Of a stretch of 64,000 bases of DNA, positions 8,966 through 17,089 are shown in pieces; positions within the stretch are counted from its first letter, which is position 1, and each line of letters starts with the position of its first letter. A model generated the notes under the pieces. It had not been told where the DNA came from and did no database searches. It saw only the letters and a list, made by a program, of their open reading frames with translations. The DNA comes from Streptomyces sp. NBC_01235. Lineage in GTDB: Bacteria > Actinomycetota > Actinomycetes > Streptomycetales > Streptomycetaceae. Made by a program: the position numbers and the translations under genes. The stretch is taken from the NCBI RefSeq assembly GCF_035989285.1, contig NZ_CP108513.1, positions 930,001-994,000 of the forward strand, read 5' to 3'.

Positions 8966-9900
8966 GCACGAACGTTCTGCGTACCGCGCAGGATTGGTGG
9001 GTGGTGCGCGACGAGCGCGCCGTCCGTATCGAGACCAAGGCCGTCACCACCGCCGAGTTGCTGGCGGACCGCGAAGCCGTACGGGAGGCCGCCGTCTCCG
9101 GCGAGACGGGCACGCCCGTCTCGGACCTGGCCGCTCTGCCCCCGGTCACCACCCCGTGCCGGGTCGTCGCGCAGATGGTCAACTACCGCAGTCACGCCCG
9201 CGATTCGGGCTTTACGGGTGAGATCCCGCCCACCTTCTTCCGAAAGGCCTCCAGCTCCGTGAGCGGCCCGAACGACACCGTCGTCAAGCCCTCGCACGTG
9301 AAGTTCCTCGACTACGAAGTCGAGCTCGGCCTGGTCATGGGCGCACCCTTGCCGGTGGGCACGGTGGTCACGGAGTCCGACCTGCCCTCGTACGTCGCGG
9401 GGCTGGTCCTCACCAACGACGTGAGCGCCCGTGACGTGCAATTGACCAAGGGCCAGTTCTACGAGAGCAAGTCGTACCCCACCTTCACGCCGACCGGACC
9501 GTACCTGGCTCTGCTGGAGCCGGAGGATTTCCCTCACCTCCTCGATCTGCGGCTGAGGTTGTCGGTCGACGGCAGCCCGCGCCAGGACCGGACCCTGGCC
9601 GACATGATCGTCCGGCCGGCGCGGGCGCTGACGCTGCTGGCCCGCTTCCAGAACCTCGACCCGGGCGACCTGCTGCTCACCGGCACCCCTGGCGGCACGG
9701 CCCTGAAGGCACCGCCGAAACCGGTCGAGAAGATCGGCGCACTGCTGCCGCCGGCCCTGAAGTGGAAGGCGTTCTTCAACAGCCAGGCGCGCAACCCGCA
9801 CTACCTCCACGAGGGCGACGTCATCACCGCCACGATCGCCACCGCCGACCGCCGGATCGACCTCGGCGAACAGCGCACCCCCGTCGCGGACGCACGGTGA
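8962..9900 (+). CDS. Fumarylacetoacetate hydrolase (FAH) family protein
   Basis: A 312-residue C-C bond hydrolase, or a hydratase/isomerase of the same fold. Family landmarks are NYRSHARDSG (about 74-83), the acidic metal site DYEVELGLVMG (about 115-125), LTNDVSARDVQ (about 152-162) and the C-terminal LLTGTPGG (about 237-244). The start ATG overlaps the dioxygenase stop (ATGA), so the two are translationally coupled. In the operon it should act on the ring-fission product, splitting or hydrating it after ring opening. The exact reaction is inferred from order. Confidence 0.88.
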   Translation: MSTNVLRTAQDWWVVRDERAVRIETKAVTTAELLADREAVREAAVSGETGTPVSDLAALPPVTTPCRVVAQMVNYRSHARDSGFTGEIPPTFFRKASSSVSGPNDTVVKPSHVKFLDYEVELGLVMGAPLPVGTVVTESDLPSYVAGLVLTNDVSARDVQLTKGQFYESKSYPTFTPTGPYLALLEPEDFPHLLDLRLRLSVDGSPRQDRTLADMIVRPARALTLLARFQNLDPGDLLLTGTPGGTALKAPPKPVEKIGALLPPALKWKAFFNSQARNPHYLHEGDVITATIATADRRIDLGEQRTPVADAR

Positions 9901-11498
9901 GCGCAGTCTCCCGGGTGCCCGTGGTGATCATCGGTGCCGGACCGGTGGGGGTCACGGCCGCCCTCCTGCTCGCCCGCCACGGTGTGCGGAGCGTCGTCCT
10001 CGAACGTCACCAGGACGTCTACCCGCTGCCGCGCGCCGTCGCCATGGACGACGAGGTCCGGCGGATCCTGCAAGCCGTCGGCGTCCACGAGGAGTTCGCC
10101 GCCATCGCCCGCCCGGCCAAAGGTCTGCGGCTGCTCGACGCACGTCACCGGGTGATCGGTGAGTTCCGGCGCTCCGAGCACGGCCACCACGGCTTCCCGC
10201 AGACCAGCATGTTCGACCAGCCGGAGCTGGAGAGGCTGCTGCGCGAAGCCCTGGTCGGGCGGCCCGAGTGCGAACTGCGGGGCGGCGTAGAGGTCGTCGG
10301 CATCGACCAGAACGGCGGCGGTCCCGTCCGGGTCACCTTCCGTCGCGAAGGCAGTGAGACCCCTGAGTACCTGGATGCGTACGCCGTCCTCGGCTGCGAC
10401 GGTGCCGGCAGCCTCACCCGCCAGGTCATCGGCGCCGTATGGGAGGACCTGCGTTTCGAGGAGCGCTGGACCGTCATCGACGTTCGTACGCACCTCCCCG
10501 TCCGCTCCTGGGAGGGTGTCGAGCAGGTCTGCGACCCCGCCCGGGCCGCGACGTTCATGCGGATCGGTGAGGACCGTTACCGCTGGGAGTTCCGCCTGAG
10601 GGACGGGGAAGAGCTGGATGCCCGACGCGTACGAGAGCTGATCGCCCCGTGGGTGGAGGTCTCGTACGACGGCGACGTCGAAGTGGTCCGGCAGGCCCAA
10701 TACACCTTCCGGGCCCGTGTCGCCGACCGCTGGCGCCGGGGGCGCGTCTTTCTGCTCGGCGACGCCGCCCACCTCACCCCGCCCTTCATCGGCCAGGGCC
10801 TCTGCGCGGGAATGCGCGACGCGCACAACCTCACGTGGAAGCTCGGCCGCGTCCTCCAACAGGGCTCCGGCGAGGGCCTGTTGGATACATACGAAAGTGA
10901 ACGCAAGCCGCACGCCCGCCACATGATCCGCCTCGCTGTAGCGATGGGCTGGGCCATGACCGGAGGCCAGGGTAGTGCCGCCGCGCTGCGCCGGAGCCTG
11001 ACGAGCGCGGCCTGCCGCATACCTGCCCTGCGCGAGGCGGCCGGCCGCGACCTCAGCCCAGCCCTGGGACACAGCGCCCTCATACGACGGCACACCCGCC
11101 TGGGCGGACGGGAACTGGCGGGCACGTTCTGTCCACAACCCTGGGTGGGCTTCGACGCCGGGTCGATCCGCCTCGACGACCTGCTGGGCGACTCCTTGGC
11201 CGTCGTGAGTGCCGTTCCTGCCGCGCCTTGGCTGCGAGCCGTCGCCGAGGCGCTCGGCGCACGGATCATCGGCACGGACGACCTCGGCGACGACGGCACC
11301 CTCGCCGCCTGGCTGCGCGACGGCCGGGCGGACGCCGTACTGCTGCGCCCCGACCGCGTGGTCGTGGACGTCGTCCCGGCGGGCGCCGACGACTTCACGG
11401 ACACGGCCGCCTGGGCGCCGCTGCTGTGCTCCACCCGGCTTCCCTCCCCCACCGAACCGCTCGCCACCGCACGCCTGTCGAGGAGCGCATCGCGATGA
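9897..11498 (+). CDS. FAD-dependent aromatic monooxygenase (MhpA/PheA-TfdB type)
   Basis: A 533-residue class A flavoprotein hydroxylase. The N-terminal FAD fold reads VVIIGAGPVGVTAALLLARHG (about 8-28). The GCDGAGSLTR segment near residue 165 matches the DG motif, and GRVFLLGDAAHLTPPFIGQG near residue 284 is the GD motif that binds the FAD ribose. It has a C-terminal thioredoxin-like extension, as in MhpA. The GTG start overlaps the FAH stop (GTGA). It probably installs the second hydroxyl that makes the substrate for the ring-cleavage enzyme, using NAD(P)H and oxygen. It resembles 3-(3-hydroxyphenyl)propionate hydroxylase, but substrate specificity is open. Confidence 0.88.
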   Translation: MSAVSRVPVVIIGAGPVGVTAALLLARHGVRSVVLERHQDVYPLPRAVAMDDEVRRILQAVGVHEEFAAIARPAKGLRLLDARHRVIGEFRRSEHGHHGFPQTSMFDQPELERLLREALVGRPECELRGGVEVVGIDQNGGGPVRVTFRREGSETPEYLDAYAVLGCDGAGSLTRQVIGAVWEDLRFEERWTVIDVRTHLPVRSWEGVEQVCDPARAATFMRIGEDRYRWEFRLRDGEELDARRVRELIAPWVEVSYDGDVEVVRQAQYTFRARVADRWRRGRVFLLGDAAHLTPPFIGQGLCAGMRDAHNLTWKLGRVLQQGSGEGLLDTYESERKPHARHMIRLAVAMGWAMTGGQGSAAALRRSLTSAACRIPALREAAGRDLSPALGHSALIRRHTRLGGRELAGTFCPQPWVGFDAGSIRLDDLLGDSLAVVSAVPAAPWLRAVAEALGARIIGTDDLGDDGTLAAWLRDGRADAVLLRPDRVVVDVVPAGADDFTDTAAWAPLLCSTRLPSPTEPLATARLSRSASR

Positions 11499-13510
11499 CC
11501 AGTGCACAGCTCACCCCGCCCCAGAAGCCCTTCTGGGCCTTCGACCCGGAGGCCGCCACCACCAGCCGTATCGCGGACTTCGGTCGTTGGGTCGCCCTGC
11601 ACCGAGGCGTTCGAGCCGCCTATGACCACACCGACTACGCCGCCCTGCACCACTGGTCGGTCACCGACCTGGAAGGGTTCTGGAGCGCGGTGTGGGAGTA
11701 CTTCGACGTCGACGCGGCGACCCCGTACGAACAGGTGCTCGCCGACGAGAAGATGCCGGGCGCCCGCTGGTTCACCGGAGCCACCCTCAACTACACCCAC
11801 CACGCCCTGCGCCACCTCAGCGACGACCGGCCCGCGATCATCGCACTGGACGAGACCGGCGCCGGCCACGAGGTCTCCGGGGAGCAGCTGCGCGCCCAGG
11901 TCGCCTCCGTCGCCGCCACCCTGCGCGACCTGGGCGTCGGCCAGGGCGACCGGGTCGTCGGCTATCTCCCCAACACGCCGCACGCCATCGTCGCCTTCCT
12001 CGCCGCCGCCAGCATGGGTGCCGTCTGGTCGGTGTGCGGCCAGGACTACGCCCCGCAGGCCGCCGCCGACCGCTTCGCCCAGCTGGAGCCCACGGTCCTG
12101 ATCGCGGCCGACGGCTACCTCTTCAACAGCGCCACCCACGACCGCCGTGCAGCCGTACTCGAGCTGGCCCGCGCCCTGCCCACCCTCAAGGCCACCGTCC
12201 TGGTGGACCACGTGGGACTGCCCTGGTCTCACGACAACCACCCGGCGCTCACCCTCCCTTGGGAGGACGCCTCCACCCGCACCGAGCAACTCACCTGCAC
12301 GCCGGTGCCGTTCGACCACCCGCTGTGGGTCCTGTTCTCCTCCGGCACCACCGGCCTGCCCAAGGGCATCGTCCATGGCCACGGCGGTGTCCTGCTCGAA
12401 CACCTCAAGACCCTGGGGCTTCAGTCCGACCTGGGCCCCGGCGACCGCCTCCTCTGGTACACCACCACCCACTGGATGATGTGGAACCTGGCCGTCTCCA
12501 CGCTCCTGACCGGAGCGACCACCTGCACGTACGACGGCAGCCCGGCCCCGCTCACCCGACCGGACCTGCTGTGGGAACTGGCCGCGCGCCACCACGTCAC
12601 CCTCTTCGGCACCAGCCCCCAATACCTCCTGGGCATGGCCAAGTTCGGTATCGACCCGTCGGTCCACGACCTGTCGTCCGTCCGCGCCGTCGGCTGCACC
12701 GGTTCCACCCTGCCCGCCTCCGCCTACCCCTGGGTCCGCCGCCACCTGGGCGAACGCGTCCAGCTCGCCTCCAGCACCGGCGGCACGGATGTCGCCTCCG
12801 GTTTCGCCGGCAGCGCCCCCACCACGTCCGTCTGGGCGGGCGAGCTGTCCGCCCCGTACCTGGGAGTCGCCCTGGCCGCGTACGACGCCGAGGGCCACCC
12901 GGTGGTCGACCAGGTCGGCGAGCTGGTCGTCACCCGCCCCATGCCGTCCATGCCGCTCTGCTTCTGGAACGATCCCGACGGCAGTCGCTACCGGGATGCC
13001 TACTTCACCAGCCACCCGGGGGTGTGGCGGCACGGCGACTGGATCACCCTCACCTCCCACGGCTCGGTGATCGTGCACGGCCGCTCCGACTCCACCCTCA
13101 ACCGTCACGGCGTACGCCTGGGCAGTGCCGACATACACGACGTCGTCGAACGCCTCCCGGAGATCATCGAGGCCCTGGTCATCGGCGCAGAGGAACCCGA
13201 CGGCGGTTACTGGATGCCCCTGTTCGTGGTTCCCACATCCGGAGTGGAACTGGACGACGCCCTGCGGGACAAGATCCGCCACGCCATCCGCACCGGCGCC
13301 TCACCCCGTCACGTGCCCGACGAGATCCTCGCCGTCCCGGGCATCCCCCACACCCGCACCGGCAAGAAACTCGAAGTCCCCGTCAAACGCCTCCTCCAAG
13401 GCACCCCCGCCGACCAGGTCGTCAACCCCGCGACCGTCGACAGCCCCGAACTCCTCGCCCATTTCATCCGCCTGGGCGCGAAACGCCGGGGGGCTAGAAA
13501 CAGCACATGA
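11495..13510 (+). CDS. Acetoacetyl-CoA synthetase (acetoacetate-CoA ligase)
   Basis: A 671-residue ANL-superfamily ligase. The N-terminal ACAS-type region includes FWSAVWEYFDV; the AMP-binding core has LFSSGTTGLPKG near residue 280 and the A5-like SSTGGTDVASGFAG. The catalytic lysine motif RTGKKLEVPVKRLL lies near residue 624. Overall architecture and length (about 650-670) fit acetoacetyl-CoA synthetase better than acetyl-CoA synthetase. ATG 11495 overlaps the hydroxylase stop, with GAGGAGCG upstream. Placement in the catabolic operon suggests it activates a beta-keto acid released by the FAH-type enzyme so that carbon enters central metabolism. That link is inference. Confidence 0.88.
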   Translation: MTSAQLTPPQKPFWAFDPEAATTSRIADFGRWVALHRGVRAAYDHTDYAALHHWSVTDLEGFWSAVWEYFDVDAATPYEQVLADEKMPGARWFTGATLNYTHHALRHLSDDRPAIIALDETGAGHEVSGEQLRAQVASVAATLRDLGVGQGDRVVGYLPNTPHAIVAFLAAASMGAVWSVCGQDYAPQAAADRFAQLEPTVLIAADGYLFNSATHDRRAAVLELARALPTLKATVLVDHVGLPWSHDNHPALTLPWEDASTRTEQLTCTPVPFDHPLWVLFSSGTTGLPKGIVHGHGGVLLEHLKTLGLQSDLGPGDRLLWYTTTHWMMWNLAVSTLLTGATTCTYDGSPAPLTRPDLLWELAARHHVTLFGTSPQYLLGMAKFGIDPSVHDLSSVRAVGCTGSTLPASAYPWVRRHLGERVQLASSTGGTDVASGFAGSAPTTSVWAGELSAPYLGVALAAYDAEGHPVVDQVGELVVTRPMPSMPLCFWNDPDGSRYRDAYFTSHPGVWRHGDWITLTSHGSVIVHGRSDSTLNRHGVRLGSADIHDVVERLPEIIEALVIGAEEPDGGYWMPLFVVPTSGVELDDALRDKIRHAIRTGASPRHVPDEILAVPGIPHTRTGKKLEVPVKRLLQGTPADQVVNPATVDSPELLAHFIRLGAKRRGARNST

Positions 13511-13984
13511 CACACGCGGGCGCGCATTCCACCGTCGTCACCTGACACATGCCTGAACCGGCCGTCGGGCTCCGCACCATGGCCGGCCGAGCGCCCGCAT
13601 GATTGCCTGGACCGGGACGGTCATCAGCCGCGGCCACCTCCCACTCGCCGAGGCGGCCGTCGCACACCGGTACGGACGGACCGGCCCCTCTCTCATGGCC
13701 GGACGGCGAGGACGGACTGCCCCGCAACCGGTGGCACCTGTGGCCCCGCGCGAACGCGGGGGCATGTCCGCTGCCGCACTCCGACCAGTTCCAGGCAGAG
13801 GTTCTCGACATCGGCCCCCGCGACGAGCGACCGCACATGGCCGCCATACCTGCCGCGAGCCACGCGTCTGTGGGCACCTCGTGCCGAGATCGGTCACGCC
13901 CGCACCGTCACCGTGCTCGCTGGTCCAAAACCCGAACCCCGCCAGACCGAACGGTGGTCCTCGAAGTAGCGCCCGGTGGGAAGC
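13511..13984. other. Intergenic region; possible flavin monooxygenase remnant
   Basis: About 470 bases downstream of the catabolic operon. In one plus frame, near 13695-13800, the string LPRNRWHLWPRANAG followed by CPLPHSDQFQ resembles the mid-domain of PheA/TfdB-type FAD monooxygenases, but nothing around it completes the gene. It is probably a short relic, and the resemblance is weak. No other gene is visible. Confidence 0.25.
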
Positions 13985-14010
13985 GCCCGGCAGCACACAT
14001 GCTGCCGGGC
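13985..14010 (-). terminator. Hairpin terminator after the tetR gene
   Basis: A perfect 10-bp inverted repeat, GCCCGGCAGC / GCTGCCGGGC, with a 6-base loop lies directly beyond the stop codon of the minus-strand TetR gene. No U-tract follows, as is usual in streptomycetes. Confidence 0.7.
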
Positions 14011-14760
14011 TCAGTGCCCCGCGGCTGCTTCAGACTCCTGCAACGAGTCGGATCTGGCCCGTTCCAACCCGTCGAGGAGCAGGCCCAGACCGAACCAGAA
14101 CTCGTCGTTCAGCGATACGGAGGTCAACTCGTCGGCGGCAGTGATCGTGGCCGGATAGGTGGCTGGGTCAAGCGAGTGGTAGTAGTCCCGCAATTGCGCG
14201 TGGTCCTCGGGGCGTGGGGCCCCGGGACCGTGCTGCTGGATGGCGAAACCGATCACATAGTGGCCGATGGCCGTGAAGGCGCGGGCGGCCAGACCGACCG
14301 GGAACCCGTGACTCAGGAAGAGAGTGATGAGCCGTTCCCTTGCCCGCAGAGCATTGGGGCCGACGGGGACCTGGGCCGCCAGCAACGACAGCGCGTTGGG
14401 ATGCCGGCACAAAGTGCCGTAGAAAGCCTCCGCCACGGCGTTGACGGCTTCCCGCCAGGACAGGCCGTCCAGCTCCTCGTGCGGAACGCGGACTTCGCCC
14501 AGGATCCTGTCGGCGACAAGAGCGAGGAGCTCGTCCTTGCCGTTGAAGTGCCGGTAGAGCGTCGCCGTGCCCGAGTCCAGGGCATCGGCGAGCATACGCA
14601 GGGTCAGCGCCTGGATCCCGACTTCATCGATGAGCTTCAGAGCCGTGTCCACGATGCGGCCGACGTCCATCGGGGGCCGCCCGCGCCGGTACGCAGGAGC
14701 AGGTGTCCGGCTCGCCCACCAGGCAGCACTTCCCGCAACGAGCTGGACCTCCGAAGCCAT
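14011..14760 (-). CDS. TetR/AcrR-family transcriptional regulator
   Basis: A 249-residue one-component repressor. The HTH spans about residues 28-75: ALKLIDEVGIQALTLRMLAD and then TATLYRHFNGKDELLALVADRI. The C-terminal half, with VAEAFYGTLCRHPNALSLLA and IGHYVIGFAIQQ, fits the TetR_C type ligand domain of the TetR-class subfamily. ATG 14760 is chosen because AAAGGG lies upstream and the fold begins about 25 residues in. It lies upstream of the MDR oxidoreductase on the same strand, about 400 bases away. The oxidoreductase is a possible target, but this cannot be shown. Confidence 0.85.
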   Translation of the reverse strand: MASEVQLVAGSAAWWASRTPAPAYRRGRPPMDVGRIVDTALKLIDEVGIQALTLRMLADALDSGTATLYRHFNGKDELLALVADRILGEVRVPHEELDGLSWREAVNAVAEAFYGTLCRHPNALSLLAAQVPVGPNALRARERLITLFLSHGFPVGLAARAFTAIGHYVIGFAIQQHGPGAPRPEDHAQLRDYYHSLDPATYPATITAADELTSVSLNDEFWFGLGLLLDGLERARSDSLQESEAAAGH

Positions 14761-15167
14761 GAAGCGGTCACCCTTTCGGCCGGATCGGCTGAGGACACGT
14801 GTCCAGTACAGGAGTTTCGGCCTTATCGTATCCGTTTTCGACAGCGACAAAGGTGGGACGCCCTCCACGCAAGGGCGTCGGGCACCACGGCACAGAAACC
14901 GTCAAAAAGACGGTTGTCGTACTCCACCACCGTCACCGGCAAGCTGAAGGGCAGCGGCGGACGGCCGCACAGCACCAGTCGGGAGCCGGCGGCGTCCAGC
15001 GCTCTGTCGGCCATGCGTCGGTGGTATGCGTCGTCCTGCACCGCCCCCGAAGAGCACCACTGCGGCCTGCGTGCTGCTCAGGCGGCCGACGCTTCCGACA
15101 GGGGTTGCCGAAGCGTCAGCCAGTGGGAGACTCAGTCCCCGAGCGATGCCGTGGCCATTCCGCTTTG
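14761..15167. other. Intergenic region without a recognisable gene
   Basis: About 400 bases between the MDR oxidoreductase stop and the TetR start. A 72-codon minus-strand frame at 14823-15041 has a VTVVEYDNRLFDGF segment but no family I recognise. It may be a relic. The tetR promoter should lie in 14765-14850. Confidence 0.35.
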
Positions 15168-16115
15168 TCAGTGGGTGGTCAGGACGGGTCGGGGGCCTGC
15201 GGGGGCCGTCCATGCCTGGCTGACCCGGGAGAGGGGGTAGGCCTGGGCGTCGACCTTGACCTTGCCGTCGGCGATGAGCTGTACGTAGGCGGCGACCTGG
15301 GTGAAGTAGCGGCGCATGTCGAAGGAGCCGATGCCGCTGCCGCTGAGGCGGAAGGGACGGCTGCGCAGCAGCGAGGCGGGCACGGCGGCCTGTTCCCCGA
15401 CCACGGAGCCGATCTCCACATAGCTGGTGGCGCTGCCGGGAAGGTGGGCCAGCGCCTGGAAGGCGGCTTCGGCCGCGCCGCCCCACAGGAAGTCCAGGAC
15501 GAGGTCGGGTGCGTGGCCGTGGAAGGCGGCACCGATGGCCGCCGCGTCAGCGTCCTTGTCGCCGGTGATGTCTACGGTCTCGGCGCCGAGGGCGGCCACG
15601 CGCTTGAGGTCGTCCGCGCCGCGGCCCACCCCGATGACGCGCCGCACACCGAGTGCTTGGGCGTTCTGCACGGCGAGGCCGCCGGCCGCACCGGTCACTC
15701 CGAGGATCATCACGGTGTCCGGGGTGCCGTGTTCGTCGGCGTGGGCGGTGAGCGGCATCCAGGACGACATGCCCGGGTTGACACCCGCCGCCACGGCGAC
15801 GGGATCGGTCCCGTCCGGAAGCGGCAGGGCCATCGTGACCGCCATCCGCTCGGCGAACGTGCCCCAGGGCTCCTCGACGTCGCCGGTGTACACCAGTGTG
15901 CCGTCGGCGGTGCGGGCCACCGCGTCCACCCCCGGAACCAGCGGGAACTGCCCGGTACTGCTGTAGTGCCCGCCGGACGCCTTGGCACGCACCACGGGAT
16001 GGATCGCGGTCGCCACCAGCTCCACGATCTGCTGGCCCTGTCCGGCCTCGGGCTCGGGAAAGTCCTGGTACTCGGGCACCACGCCACCCGCCGCCACCAC
16101 TACTGCTGCCTTCAT
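15168..16115 (-). CDS. Quinone oxidoreductase-like medium-chain dehydrogenase/reductase
   Basis: A 315-residue NADPH-dependent MDR protein. The N-terminal GroES-like domain begins MKAAVVVAAGGVVPEYQDFP and has FPLVPGVDAVAR. The Rossmann domain carries VMILGVTGAAGGLAVQNAQALG near residue 140 and VIGVGRG after it. Zinc ligands of alcohol dehydrogenases are absent, which points to the zeta-crystallin/quinone reductase branch. ATG 16115 has GAGGAG eight bases upstream. It is a single gene, possibly controlled by the nearby TetR protein. The substrate is unknown; enones or quinones are typical. Confidence 0.87.
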   Translation of the reverse strand: MKAAVVVAAGGVVPEYQDFPEPEAGQGQQIVELVATAIHPVVRAKASGGHYSSTGQFPLVPGVDAVARTADGTLVYTGDVEEPWGTFAERMAVTMALPLPDGTDPVAVAAGVNPGMSSWMPLTAHADEHGTPDTVMILGVTGAAGGLAVQNAQALGVRRVIGVGRGADDLKRVAALGAETVDITGDKDADAAAIGAAFHGHAPDLVLDFLWGGAAEAAFQALAHLPGSATSYVEIGSVVGEQAAVPASLLRSRPFRLSGSGIGSFDMRRYFTQVAAYVQLIADGKVKVDAQAYPLSRVSQAWTAPAGPRPVLTTH

Positions 16116-16415
16116 CACTGGTCTCCTCTGCCTCGAAAAGTCACACTGCGCACCCCCAACGCTCCGGACTGCGACACGAACGTCGAAGGCCGGCGATGGA
16201 GGCGGGCGGACCGTCTTTACGGATACACCGTAGCCGCAAAACTCGGCGCCCGTCCACCGAGCCCATCCGCGTCGCCCACCACCCGAGCGCCCAGGAGGAG
16301 CGGCTGGCCGCGCGGAATCGCGCCCCACCGCCACGCTTCGGCATCCCTGCCTGGCCGGGCTGCGCGCGCCCCTGACGCAGCGCCAACAACGTCCGCCGTC
16401 GGCTCGACCCGTGGT

Positions 16416-16755
16416 TCAGGCAGTCGTTGTACCCCCCGGCCGGGCGATCAGCCGGGCCACGACTCCGTATCCCAGCCCGAGCACGGCCGCGGGCATCACT
16501 TTCTGGGCGTGGGTCCCCAGCAGCGCGCCGAAGGCCAGGCTGAAGGGCCGTTGGCGCCGTCGGCGAGGGCCTGGGAGGTGTCGACGAGCTGCCGGCGACC
16601 GTGCAGCGTGTCGTCGGGTACGGCGCCCCAGTCGGGTGCCGGACTGCGCACCGCCCACTCGACGCGGGTGCCGGGCAGGGCGGCGAGGTCGCGGGCCGCG
16701 GCCTGGGCGGATTTCCCGGCGCCGACGAGCAGGACGGTTCCCGCCCAGCGGCCGG
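16416..16755 (-). pseudogene. Fragments of a flavin/NAD oxidoreductase and of a membrane protein
   Basis: From about 16755 down to 16556 the minus strand encodes LLPGRWAGTVLLVGAGKSAQ and then AARDLAALPGTRVEWAVRS, the NADPH-binding Rossmann part of a flavin-containing oxidoreductase. From about 16550 to the stop at 16416 another frame encodes a hydrophobic tail, FSLAFGALLGTHAQKVMPAA and then VLGLGYGVVARL, from an unrelated membrane protein. No start exists for either, so two broken genes are joined here. Confidence 0.45.
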
Positions 16756-16757
16756 GC

Positions 16758-16890
16758 AGCAGTTCGGTTTGGAGATCGACCCACGCAACGGCGAACTGCT
16801 CGGAAACTTCCCGCAGGCGTTCAGCCACGTCGCGCTGATCAACGCGGCTGCCGCCGTCGACCGGGCCGACGGCGCACTGCTCGCCACGGC
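16758..16890 (+). pseudogene. Glycoside hydrolase family 15 C-terminal fragment
   Basis: About 40 plus-strand codons read EIDPRNGELLGNFPQAFSHV followed by ALINAAAAVDRADG. This is the characteristic C-terminal segment of GH15 glucoamylase/trehalase-like enzymes, in which NFPQAFSH is strongly conserved. Everything upstream is missing. The fragment starts exactly where the oppositely oriented oxidoreductase fragment ends, which marks a rearrangement joint near 16757. Confidence 0.55.
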
Positions 16891-17089
16891 GCCGACCCGT
16901 CGCGCTGACCACTGCGCCGGCCGCAGAAGGACTCATGCGCCGGTGACGTCGCGCTGCTGAGGTGATCCGATGCCGCGAGGCGTTCCCGCGCCGCCGCACG
17001 AGGGGTCGGCAAGGGAAGGAGCGGGAGAGCCGACCGGGTTCCCGGTATACGTCGAAGAGACCCGGGAGTACCTCAGCGAGGAGACGGAC

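Noticed and set aside
10577..13282. A 901-codon minus-strand open frame opposite the hydroxylase and acetoacetyl-CoA synthetase genes
   Set aside because: It crosses two well-supported genes on the other strand and is low-complexity Gly/Val/Asp/Gln sequence.
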